From the NCBI GenBank assembly GCA_025345505.1, contig JANVCC010000030.1, positions 6,190,254 through 6,254,253 of the forward strand: a stretch of DNA of 64,000 bases, given 5' to 3'. Of the stretch, positions 47,806 through 59,783 are shown in pieces. The DNA comes from Todiramphus chloris collaris (lineage: Eukaryota; Chordata; Aves; Coraciiformes; Alcedinidae). Below the pieces are notes generated by a model. That model was given only the letters and a program-made list of their open reading frames with translations, made no database searches and was not told where the DNA came from. A program made the position numbers and the translations under genes. Position 1 is the first letter of the stretch. Every line of letters starts with the position of its first letter.

Positions 47806-49618
47806 TTAAAGCTAATTAATTGTTTCTATGCATCAGTATTTAAAGGAGCCTTTAATTACTAGCTTGTCAGTATGCAAGTACACTTGTAAGTGTATAGGAA
47901 TCACCAAATGTTATTCTCAAAGGAGCACTGGGACATATTCCCAGAAGAGAAGAAAAGCTGGACTGCTCAGTCAGTGGGGAGGAGAGCGGTCCCTCCTCTC
48001 ACCCAGAGCATTTCCCCAGCCCTGCCCACTTCAGAAAGCAACTGCCTTTCCTTCCTTCAGCTGACGGGGGCAGAGAAACATAGCCAAGCTTAAACCACCA
48101 AGGCTCATTAGCTACATTAAAGGACAGTTGATATATCTTCTTGCTTAATAAAATGCAAGAGTCTCCTACCCCTTTGCTTTAGCAGACAAGCAGCTCTCCT
48201 AGGCGCGGCTCCGAGGCTGGAGTGGTGGGAGTGGCCAGTGCTTTCCAGCGTGCTTGAATCAATACCTTAATCACTATCTTTCATTACCCCAAAAGTCTGT
48301 TCCAGCCTGTGGAAGCTCATGTTTAAATATTCCCATGGATCACATGCTCTAAAAGAATTCATCTGGTGTCTGAGGTAGGTTAAAGCTTTTCAAATGAGGA
48401 CATTACCTTAGCTACTGAAGGAGCTCTCCGCCTGTTTGTACCACCACCAGCTGAAGCCCAGGAGATGGGTTCCAATTAACAGCACACCCACACCTGAAAT
48501 ACAAAGAGGAGGAGAAAAGGCCCCCCTGTACTACACCCTCGCTATTTCTCTCTTGTTACAGGCAGTACCACACAAACTGATTGGTGCTGTCCCCGAGTTT
48601 GGTCTTTTTCAAGTTTGATTCGTGATGATAAAACAACAGGGGGAGGGAAAAAAAAAAATCTTCCTGCCCGATTTAGCAAGAGGGCAGAGCAAACCCCCAG
48701 CCTGACTAACTGCATTAACCTTTGAAAATGCTGTATTTTCATCGACTGGCCGTTCCCCTTCCTTGCAGGATGCTGAGGCTGCACAAGTGGAGAACAACAA
48801 TTACCAGTTAATCCAATTACGCATCGCTCTAAAGGTTGAGGAGATGGAGTAGCTTGCCATTTGATATATGGGTAGGGGGGATTAAACTCTTCTTTGTGTG
48901 ACAAAACTTTCCTCAGGAGAGTAAATGACTGTGAGAACAGTGCAGAATATCTGCAATTGTTCAGGGATTCTTGGTGAATAAAAAGGAAATGAGAACACAT
49001 GAGAGAGAAAAAAGGGAAATTTCCAGCCATGTTATAAACCACTCAAGATTTACAAACCTTTTCCATGACAGTCCTTCAAGTGACACTTGGGGAACTTGCT
49101 TATAATCAAGAGCCAGTGCTGAAGGGCCAAGAACTGAAGCAAGGTCTTGAAGGACAAACTGTGCCAGCACATTTTGAAGCAGTGGCATAGGTGAAACTGT
49201 GAGCAGCTTTCTGCAAACCAGAGCTCACACTGGAAAGGAGATGCTCAGTACCAGAATGCTACCATTGACCCAAGAGAAGATACTAATAACAAACAGAACC
49301 ACGTGGATAATTTCCACAGCAGTTAATGCTGCACATTTTTTCTCTTCGTTCTAGTAGTACCATGAGAAGTTCTCCAGCGTCTCATGGTGCTGCTTATTTA
49401 TTAATAAGTAATAAATAAGTTCTTAATAAATAACAAATTAATTATTTATTTCTTAATTTGCTGAGCACCAGCTTCCAAATTGAAACCAACACTGCTGTAG
49501 TGAGGAGGGTGGCCAAGAATGCGTAACTCCATTGTTGGTGGTTAGCTTAGGCTGTTGTTTCCACAGGTATCATAAGAGGGGACTTCAGAATTCTGTGACA
49601 ACTTCACAGCTGAAGAAT

Positions 49619-49660
49619 ATTTTATTTTATTTTACTTTATTTTAATTTTATTTTATTTGT
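49619..49660. repeat. TTTTA-type pentanucleotide repeat
   Basis: About eight interrupted copies of TTTTA-like units occur on the plus strand. An AT-rich stretch with imperfect inverted repeats (AATAAATAAG-like) lies about 200 bp upstream at 49391-49460. Confidence 0.85.
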
Positions 49661-51255
49661 TCTATGGCAGCAGCACAAACGTGGAGACTCTCCAGAGCAT
49701 CAATACCAATGGACAAGATCATAGATATACTCCTGAGGTCTTCCATGGTAACTTTCTGTTCTTTGAGATACTTTTGTTCCCAGTAAACTAGTTGGGAACA
49801 AAATAAATTATAACTGTTAAAGAACTGGACCTTGTGTGGCCCTGGCTTGTAGGACAGGATCTGTCCATGAGAAAGAAAGGACAGTGAGCAGCCTTGGGTA
49901 TGCAAGCAACTTCCAAAGTACAACAGGGATTCTGGTAATGAGTTACACCTCAAAGTTTACTTTTCAACCAAAGAAGTAGAAGAAAAAAAGTAATATATCA
50001 TCTGTAATATTCCTGTATTTTATCTGAAGAATGAACACCCTATTTTCAAAATGACTTAAGGATCAGAAGCTTAAAAGTAATTTTGGTTCCTAAACAGGAT
50101 GATAGTTGATTTGAAGATTTTCAAAAGCCAAACATGAAAGAAAGGGACTAACACAGAGGTGGCTATAGAACACAATACTCATAATCATAACCCTGTATGT
50201 TAGAAAAAGGGTCAGGTACAGTCACGGAAAATGTATGTTCCTGAAGATATTCTTGGTCTAGAAGGTGGAGTGTAGAAAAAAATAGAGGTTGTCCTAAATT
50301 GCCCAGACTCTTGGCAAACCCATGTAATCTCAGCTCTATTTCTCTGCATGCCTAAAGATGCTGGGACACTGCCTAAAGGAACAAGCCCCAGAGGGTTCTA
50401 AGGACACATTCAAAAGTATCTTCCCACAAAGGGACTTTGCTTCTTGAGTCATTAGAGCAATATATGAATATGGGTCTATTTTATCTCAGATGAATTTTGC
50501 TGTATGAACTCCAGATCTGGTCTGGAGCACAGCTTCAAGTCGGTTACCTTACCAGAGGCAGCAAAAGGACAACTGGGAATAGGAAATCCTTGTACAGTCA
50601 GATATTCATGGACTTGGGACTCTTGATTAGGAACCCACCATTCCTTTAAGAGTAAAATACAGTGAAGCAAAGTATATGAAACCTTGTTCAAATTCTAATA
50701 ATTGAATATTCATAATTGATGTACACATTTCACCTTAAATTCTGGAAAATATGAAATATCTTTAAAGGAAAAGTTAGAACTTGAGGATGATTCTCTTCCT
50801 TCTCATTTTCCTGGAAAAGGTTTGCATATCTCCTGGTCTCTAAAAATTGCTTCTATGTTTCTTAACACGAAATAAGGAATATGACTCATTTTATCTTTTA
50901 GCACATTTCCCAGTGGAGCACTTTCAGCTTCAGTCTCAGCTGGCTGTCCACAGTGATTGCAAATTGATTTATTCCTTGTAATGGTCAAACTTTGTCCTCA
51001 AAATGCTGGGAAATGTTTTAATTCAATCTTTGCATGTCCTTTAACTTTCTTTTATTTCTTCTGCTGCTTTAATCTCTTCTGCTGCTGTTAAAACGTTAAA
51101 GCCAATCTTTTATTTATTTATGAAGCAGTCAAAAATCAAGGCATTAGATTAGAAGAAACCCGTGTGCTTTACTTAAAGTAGCAAATACACAAGACAGTAT
51201 TTTTTCTGTGAGTTTTTCAGCCCAGACTGAAGAGTAGCAATGACTTAGGAATAGT

Positions 51256-51274
51256 AAAAAAAAAAAAAAAAAAA
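51256..51274 (+). repeat. Homopolymer A19
   Basis: Nineteen A followed by GAGAAG. No upstream retroposed gene was recognised. Confidence 0.9.
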
Positions 51275-54200
51275 GAGAAGTTTAAATCAAAGGAGAAAAA
51301 AAACTTATCCTCATTTCAGACGAGTATTCCAGCTGTAGTAAACACCACACATATATTGATGTGCATGTGTTTGACCTCACCAGCATCACAATGATATAAG
51401 ATATAAAGCTCATCAAGCCATTCTTAGTTTAGGTATGAGATAGTCTCTTTCAAACACGAGCACAAAGGTTTTCCTTAGCTTCGATTTCAGATATCTGTGT
51501 GTTGTATGAATATTTTATGATATGCAGACTCCCCCAAGCTATCACTAATAAAACCTTTGGTTAAAAGCACGGTCCAACTAAAGTCAGGCACGGATTTTTA
51601 AAAGGCCCAAATGTCAGTGTTTATGTCTTTTTCCAGCCTCAAGTGTTCTATTTATGCCCCTGTGCCATACTGAATTTGGTGTGTGTGTACCTATGAAAGC
51701 ATTCATGTATGTGTAAGAAATGCATACATTTAGTGATAGTACATGCTGTACACTTCACAATAAAAAGGACAGGCATAGATGTCCTGTACAGCCCAAACAA
51801 AAATCCTCTTTTCAGCTGCAAATTGTTGCTAACCATTTGTTCATGTTTTATGTAACACACTAACTTCTCTTTTTTTGTGTGTGTATTTCCAGTTCTCATA
51901 ATTTGTATATACTTAATGTTCTACTCTCAACTTGCGGGTTTTTTTCTTAAACTAAAAAGCATATTCAGCAAACTATTTTTCTTGAAGGTCTGTCATTATT
52001 TACTGTAATTTAAGATCATTAATCAACTTCTCCCCTTCTATACTGACTTCTAGACCTCTGGCCCAAATCTGCCTTTCCCATACCTTATATTAGTTATATC
52101 TGTTCCTACGAGCATTTGTGGTGTTATGCTCCTGGCTCTTTACTGAGATTTAGGCATCAGCTTAATGAGGCAACATCTCTTTTCTCCTCCAAGATGAGTG
52201 TGTGCAAACCCACTGCAAAACTGGGCCCAGAGTCAGCTGCCCATGGCAACCTAGTCCTGTGTGCATCAAGGATCTGAATATTGCTAGTTGGGCTTTAAAT
52301 ACTTGAGGGGTGCAGGTTTGGAGGTTGTTTTTGATCCTTAGGATCCCAGTAGTTACCTTCCAGCATCCAACTATGAAAATTTTTGCCTCTGCATCTTGTG
52401 TATGATTCACTGTGGTCCTTACGTTATGTGGAGCTGAGATGAAGAGTGAATCCCCTGTAGAGAGCAGCCTGTTCTCTCCAAAGAAAAATACCCACCCACA
52501 ACTTGCTCTTGTGAAGTACGAGTCCCAGTGAGAAGTCACTCGAGGAGTTAACAGAGGGATTTATTCATATTCAGGATCATGGAAATCTAAATTGCTTCCT
52601 ACTCCTCCCTGAGCTAGTGGCAGGGTTTTAAGAGCTGGCCCTTCAGCACAGTTCTGGTAACATGTTGATGTAAATAAACTCCTTACAGTCAAAGACTGAC
52701 TGTAACATACATTTAAAACACCAAGTTCAAATTATCCAGACAATTTTATACTTAACTTACCACTTTCAGTTATCTGTTAATGTGAACATAAAGAAGGAAT
52801 AGAAGATATTTGAATACATGCCTATTTTTATCCACATTACCAGTGTCTTTTTTCTTACAATCTATATTGCTTATTAGTTGAGTGAATATGTTGTGTCTAC
52901 CTGTGTATAAACCAAATCTACATTTCCTTTTCAAGAAATATATCACTGGATAAAAGAATTTCCCTATTACAGCAGACTCAGGGCCACCTCACTCCATTCC
53001 TGCCATCGGACAGCAACAAATCCATCATAGGAAAGTAAAAGACACTCTGTCCTATGCCAAAGAATGATTCCCACCCACCCCCACCCCACTTGGAAGAAAT
53101 TAGCCACTAACCCAGTGCTAGTGGGTGAAACATGCCTAGAAGAATTCTGATGTTGTTGATGGATCCAGATTCAGGCACTTCCGTACCACTTTGTGCCCCA
53201 ATTAAGATCTGGGCTTTGATACACATAAACTTCCAGCAATAGCTTCCACTGTTACCAGTTTTTTTTGGTTTTTTTTTTTAATAGACAGGTATTTCTCTCG
53301 TAGTAACCTGTGTGCTCGCCAACTCACCATTCTAATTGTGTTATCAAAATAACAAATGGCAGCAGCTAGTTTACTCTCAGAACATCATTAATTATTTACT
53401 GGAAAATGTAACTTGAGCATGTCTTCTTTGATTTTTTCTGTCTTGAGCATCTTATCTCGATCTCTCAGCTCTTACAGCAATCTTCTGAGCAATCCAGTGC
53501 TTCACATCACCTGCCTCAGTACTTCTGAAATACTTCCATATTTTTGTCTTTTTTTTTTTTTCCTCCTTTCTGACACACTGGTCAACAGCTAACAGAATAT
53601 TCCAGTTGAGCATCTAACTCTGATCAGCAGAACAACATCTATTCCCTGGTCTGTAGGGTAGCACTTACACTTCGTGCACACTAAGACTTTGATTACTAGT
53701 TTGAAAACTGACACATATTCAGTTAAAACCTTGTATTGATGCCCAAAATTATGTGTTGGTGTATTTGTCAGCAATGGATGTCTCAGCCTTTGTGCTACCA
53801 CTTTGCCTTGTTATTTTTGACTTCCTCTAATATTGTCTAGCTCTGTCAAATATTAAAAAGATTCGTATCCTATAAACGTTATGATCTCACTATTAATACT
53901 GAAATCTCATCTCTGCCTTTGCCATGAGGATAACTTTTTCCTTTCTTTCCTCTCTTTCAGCTCTCTTACCTAGTTTTTAATACACAATGAAACTTTATCA
54001 TGTATCTCAGTGGCTTCCATAATGTCGTCTTCTGAAGGACTTTTAACTATGGCTTTCTCCAAAGCCCAAAACCAGTAATTTTTAATGTCTTTGTTGATAG
54101 CCCCAGCAAGAGCTGTTGGGAGTAGAAAACCCTCACCAAATGAATCTTTAGGAAGGACTTATGCAAGATTTTAATAAAGGTACAACTATATGCACATCTC

Positions 54201-56200
54201 TTATTAAAATCAATATGATTGCACAAGTAGGTAAGTGTCAGGATCAGATTCCCTATCAGTCAAAACACTGGGAGATAACACTAACCTGTCATCATTTTCT
54301 AGACAGCAATATTTATTTTATGCTTATATTATTTTTGAAGGATATTTAAAAATATGAGTGTAAAGTTTCTGGGGACCTAATTGCAGAAGTCATCTCAACT
54401 GTTATATCACGTAAGATTTGGAATGGTTTATTTTTATTTCACATACTCTATCTGCTTCTGTGTTGATGGGTATTTAAGTACTTCATTATATAATTATTTA
54501 ATACATAAGTAATACACACACCAGGTATTTATGTTATATAGGAGGGCTGATAGCAAAACTAGCATACATGTGATATTATTGGCTTTAATAGAATACAAAT
54601 TACTACTTTTGATCTCATTGAGTACTTTAATTTTAATGCCTGAACCACCTATAGAAGTATCTATACTTCCCAGGAGCAATGAATTCTGTTATAACATTGT
54701 CCATATGACTTTTTTAAGCAAACGTTTATCAATATAGATCCATTCCCAAATGTGAAGAGTCCAACTGGTACTTCTTTTATTTTCTTCTGAAAAAAAAAAC
54801 CCCACAACTCCTGTAACCAGAAAAATGTTCTGGATTAATCTAATTTTTTCTTATTTAGTTGCTGTCGCTGTTTCAGGGATATAGGTCTCGGAGGCACTTC
54901 AGGACAAATTATATTTCATATATATGATTTTCCTGAATAAGGACTTTTTTGCTGACTTCGAGAAATGGCCTAACCTAAGGGCATATGCTTAGTTTTGATT
55001 CATTCAGTAGCACATCTATAACGGTAATGCTGTAGAAGCCTTCAAATGTTTATGTGTTCCAGGGCAGAGGTGTTTATTAGGGACCTCATAGACCATCCTT
55101 CAAATCTGACACCTTAACAAAATTCTCCAAACTGACAGAAACAATAAACTTCCAGAATTTCTTACTAGAATACCATAATACACAAAGATGAATTTATGTC
55201 TCCCTCCCTAGATCATTTCAGCAAATTAGTATTGAGTTATACAACCTAATGAAGGAAATTAATTTCCTAAAATTACCTTCCGTGAATGGAACCGGGCATG
55301 AGGTATATAATTAGCTGAATTTTTAAAGTTTTTTTTTTTTTTTTCAGAGGAAAGAGAATCACAGTGAACGGAACAAACCAGGATGTCTTAAATGGAAAAG
55401 CACTTTATTTTCTTTCCAAAACTATTTTACATAATAATTCTATTTTTACCCTCCCACTGCCTTCTAGCCACTCTGTCTTCATTTTGAAAAGATACAATGA
55501 TAGCAGAGGTAAAGCTTTTTAGCTCCTTAAGTACTGATTCCATAATAATTAACAATAAATCTAAAGATCACTTATACAGGACTTTTTTTCCAGGATCTTA
55601 GACTCATCTTAGAAATACTTCTTCATACAGAAGCTTTTGATATATATAACTCAAACAGGATACATTTTATTCCTCCGGTATTATTAGCAGCTCTTCAAAA
55701 AGTGCACAGTTTTCAAGTTTTATTCTAGAAGGCAACTACAAATCCAGGATTAAGGTATTAATATTAATAGCCAGAATACGACCCTGTTGCATTAAATTCC
55801 TGAAGCATCTTTCTACAAATTCATGAAAAGAGATTTTATTCTTTTGGAGATAAAAAAGTCAGTGTGAAAAAAAAATGCCACAACCCAACCAAAACCCCCA
55901 AATCTCCAAAACCAAATTAAACTAACCTCAAAACCCAGATGAATGTCTTCACCACTGCTCAGTTCTGTCTTCTTTCATTGTTTCTTGACAAACAATGGGG
56001 AGTGCTGCATGACAGGAGACCTCCCTGTGCATCTTCAGCAACCCTTCATTGAGACAGATCAGCTCAGCTTCTCTGTGCTCACCGTGACAGCATTCACAAC
56101 ACCCCCCTGCACCCCAGCACACAGCCACGGGTCACTCCTGCACTACCCTGGGCACTGTAGGACATCACAGGTTTCTCAGATCCTTCATCTTTAGGATCCT

Positions 56201-56645
56201 GCAAGAGTCCAGCAGATGCTACAGTGATGATGAGGTGACTGGAACATCTCTGAGCCGAGGAAAGGCTGAGAGCCCTGGGGCTGGAGAATAGCCCTGGGGC
56301 TGGCCCTGTTCAGCTGGAGAGGAGAAGCCTGAGAGGGAATCCGACCAATATTGATCATTATCTAAAGGGCAGGGGGCAAGAGGATGGGGCCAGACTCTTT
56401 TCAGTGGTGACCAGTGACAGGGCAATGGGCACAAACTGGAACCCAGGAGGTTCCATCTGAACAGGAGAAAAAAAAAAAAATCTTTGCTGTGAGGTTGTGG
56501 AGTCCCGTCTGGAGAGACTCAAACCCACCTGGATGCCATCCTGGGCAACTTTCTCTAGGTAACTCTGCTTTAGTATGGGGTTTGGATAAGATGATCTCCA
56601 GAGGTCCCTTCCAACCGCTACCATGCTGGGATTCTGTGATTCATA
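56201..56645 (+). mobile_element. CR1 LINE 3' fragment
   Basis: Runs from GCAAGAGTCCAGCAGATGCT through CTGTTCAGCTGGAGAGGAGA, GGGCAAGAGGATGGGGCCAG and GAACCCAGGAGGTTCCATCT to GATGATCTCCAGAGGTCCCT, CCAACCGCTACC and the terminus ATTCTGTGATTC. An A13 run interrupts the GAAAACTTCTTTACTG-like segment. About 445 bp, 5'-truncated. Confidence 0.95.
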
Positions 56646-57542
56646 GGAGTCCAAGAGCTGAGACAGTGATGCGCTGCATCTTCAGATGAGAGATTCTGTA
56701 AAAACAAAACCAGAGAGATGAACCACTACAGGTGTTTTGGGTCTGCCTCACCCCCCTCGAGTGAAGCAGGAGTTACAGATCCTTCCCATGGCAGGGGAGG
56801 AGGTGTCTGCTGGGGGGCTGCTTGGGAGCCCCGATGAGGGAAACCACTATAGAAATGCTAAAAACTATTAATATTTGTAACAGCTGCTGAAAAGCTCCAG
56901 CACAGCCGGGAAGGGGGAACGGTGCACGTTGTCCTCCCAGTTCCTGCAGCAGGACTTCAGAGTGCTCCGAAAACGGCACGGCAGTTGCAGTAGCACATTG
57001 TATTAGTTTTACCAGTTAATGACAGACCTAAGGCAACCTAATTCCAGCTCGTTTCTGGGGAAGCATGCCAGCTATATTCCCAGGCCAATTATTGCTTTCA
57101 CAAAGTGCTCTAAATCTGTCAACAAGCAAAAGTGTGAACTACAGTATAAAAACACAGTTAAGAAGGTGACCCAGTTGTTATTAGAGGAACGTTTCTTCTT
57201 GCAGTGGGAGCAATGAAAGTTGGCTGCCTAACAGCCAGCCCACCTGCAGCACCAGTGCATAACTGCCGTGCTTATAGATTATTAGCACCTGCCAAAAAGT
57301 TTTTTACTCTTTTTTTTTCTTTAAAGCTACACAGTTTGATGGTAGATGAACACTTATTCTCCTGCACATCAATATGAAAAGCATTTTGCAAGTGGGAATA
57401 CCTAAGTAGGTTCAAGTAACTCATCTGTCATTCTGCTGGGAGTTTAACCAAAAGTAGAAGATACATTTTTAGCTGCACAAGTAACAGCATCTCAATGAAC
57501 ATAGATATATTTTTGTAAAATAGGAGTTAATAAAGGAAATTA
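56646..57542. other. Unique sequence, no gene seen
   Basis: Somewhat GC-richer at 56750-56970, then AT-rich with TAAT/ATTA cores at 57000-57300. It is flanked by two CR1 copies in opposite orientation whose 3' ends face each other. Confidence 0.5.
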
Positions 57543-57777
57543 CTGGAATGCCAGCATGGTGAGGGTTTGGAAGGGACCTCTGGAGATCACGTGGTCCAAC
57601 ACCCCTGCTCCAGCAGGGTCACCCAGAGCAGGGGCCCCAGGATCTCATTGTCCAGGCAGGTTTGGAATCTCTGCAGAGAAGCAGACTCTACAACCTCTCT
57701 GGACAGCCTGGGCCAGGCTCTGGCACCCTCAGAGCAAAGAAGTTCTTCCTCATGTTCAGATGGAACCTCCTGGATTC
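57543..57777 (-). mobile_element. CR1 LINE 3' fragment
   Basis: The inverted terminus region GGAATGCCAGCATGGTGAGG is followed by TTTGGAAGGGACCTCTGGAG, ATCACGTGGTCCAACACCCC, ACAACCTCTCTGGACAGCCT and GTTCTTCCTCATGTTCAGAT. Its sense-strand end (CCTCCAGAGGTCCCTTCCAA-like) resembles the 56.2 kb copy more than the other copies. Confidence 0.94.
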
Positions 57778-59656
57778 AATTGCTGCAATCAATTTCACTA
57801 AGAATCCAATACCTGTGTCTTTCTCAAATATTCAAAATTACTTCTGGGTAGACAGTCTTCACAAAAAGAAGTGAGAAAGCTTCTTTGCAATATTTACTTT
57901 GATTCAGTGCCATACAGGTCAGCATTTGAGAAATCACCCACCTGTCTTAACCAGAACACATGAAAGCTTCTTGCCACATACAAGCAATTTCTTTTCTTCA
58001 GACCTATGTGTGTAGATAAATGGAGTGTTACCTCAGTCCCCTTGAGGGCTGCTGGTATATGATCAACAAGTTTGAGTGCTTTGGCTGTGCTTGGTTCCCC
58101 TGAGAGAGACTGATCTGCATCTGAAGCTTCCAAGGTTTAGCTCTCCTATAAAAAGAGCCCTGATCTGCAAAGCCCGGAGGCTCTTGCAGATTGCTTTGGC
58201 TCCAGCCTGCATCTCTGGGCTGGGTGCGGACCCACTGTGACTATAGCTCTGTAATTGTAAAAGACATTCTGAGGTCTCCCCAAGCAAAGCCCCAATAAAC
58301 ACATCATATTTCGCAAGGGGCAAATTGGTAAGATGCTATGTGGGAAAAGGAGACAAGATTTTATAATCAGATGAACTAATACTACGGGATTGATGGTGAC
58401 TGTGAACCTAATTATGAGAATGAATCATGTCTGGCTCTACAGTTATTAGTCAAAGCAATTCATTATTTGCTTAAAAATAACAAAATTTAACAAACAAAAC
58501 CACATATTGATGGCTGGTCTTATTTTTTTTTCCTAGTCTAAATGTCATCCCTAGTAAGAAAACATAAAAGAAAAAAAGTCAGAAAATTATCTTAGTCATA
58601 ATGAACTATCTTTCATCATGTAAATAAATAGAAAAGTGAGACATTATCTGATATAGATTTAAATGTATCACTTATGCAAAGACATTTTACATCTTTCTTG
58701 CAAGGCTCTGAGGGACTTACAATTAGATAAGACATTATTTTTACTAAAAAAATGCTTGGCATTAAAGGTAAAATAACATCTGAAAATAGGAAGTCTCCTC
58801 ATGTTTTTGTCATTTATACACCTTACCTTCTCCCTATGCCAGCAGTGGTTTCTACCCCAGACAGAGGTGCCTCTTCTGTTTTCTCCTGTTGACTCTGCCG
58901 TTGTTGTTGGGTGATTTCTGTCTTCCCTGAAGAGGGCAGGTTTCCAGGGCATGTGGTATGGGATGAGGGAAGGTCACCCCAACAGGCAACCCCATCTACA
59001 AATCTGATCCTCCCCAATGCTCAAAATCTGTACCTACAGCTTTGTCTCACCTTGGTTTCTTCTTAGCAAATCTGCAAGGAGCTGTGGACAAAATAACATC
59101 TGGATCCAGAGTAGGGAAGAAAAAATAACAGAAGGGGAGACAAGGGAAGCAAATCAAAAGGCAATTAGAAAGTTTGCCTTTCCTTCCAAACTGGATCCAT
59201 TGAGATTTGCCACCTGGTATTGATGGTAGCAGTGCCTGCTTCTAAGGAAACACAGGTTCACGAAGATATATGGACTTTTTGCCCAGCAGTTAAATTGGGA
59301 AAATAAACCAGAAGAGAGGGAAAATGAGGAAGAAAAGCAGGTAGATGAATGGGCACTACCAGCCTAAATTAAGTCCAGCTGCTGGGCTAGAGTTCAGTGT
59401 AGTTGGAAGGCTTTTGAGTTGGTTTTCAGTTGTCTGTGTGATGCCTTTACTTAGAAATGAGCAGAACTATTCGATTGCTCATCAGAAAAATAAGTAAGTC
59501 TTGCCTCCAAATGAGTTAAATGTCTTGAAAATTGGACTCTTCAGATTTTATTAGTGATTGAATAGCTCTAGGTGTTTCTAAGCAGAAATCAATAGAGAGA
59601 TTAGCTGTGAGAGTCTGCCAAGAGATTATGGACAAGACATCCATGGAATAGATGGC

Positions 59657-59783
59657 CGATGTATTCAGAGACCAAACGCTGCCCTTTGGGTCGTGGCTCA
59701 GGCATGCAGGAGCGGATTCCCTACCTTTCACTCCGCCAGAGCACTGCCGTGAGGACCATCGATTACCAGCTCTCTGCAGCCCG
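59657..59783. other. CpG-dense patch in unique sequence
   Basis: Eight CpGs occur in 127 bp, the densest cluster I noticed, including ATCGAT and CCCGGG. It overlaps the start of a 71-codon minus-strand frame with no family features. It may be a constrained element or a small unmethylated patch. Confidence 0.3.

Larger units (their letters stand above)
41787..56200. other. 14.4 kb without a recognisable transposon or gene
   Basis: No CR1, LTR or other transposon was recognised. It holds A-runs (42359-42374, 44352-44369, 51256-51274), a TA/CA microsatellite (47784-47805), a TTTTA-type repeat (49619-49660), a T16 tract followed by CAG (55329-55347), and a CpG-retaining block with a hairpin at 46079-46473. 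Many frames of 60-166 codons occur, the longest on the minus strand at 48542-49042; none has domains, repeats or motifs of a known family. Confidence 0.5.

Noticed and set aside
48542-49042. Longest open frame in the window (166 codons, minus strand)
   Set aside because: No recognisable domain, motif or signal; it runs over simple A/T-rich tracts (a poly-F stretch comes from an A-run). In 64 kb of noncoding DNA a frame this long is unsurprising.
55080-55115. CR1-like words (AGGGACCTCATAGACCATC)
   Set aside because: Too short and lacking the terminus; it could be an old remnant but cannot be told from chance.
55329-55347. T16 tract followed by CAG, an acceptor-like site
   Set aside because: No donor or coding sequence follows; homopolymer tracts of this length recur through the window.
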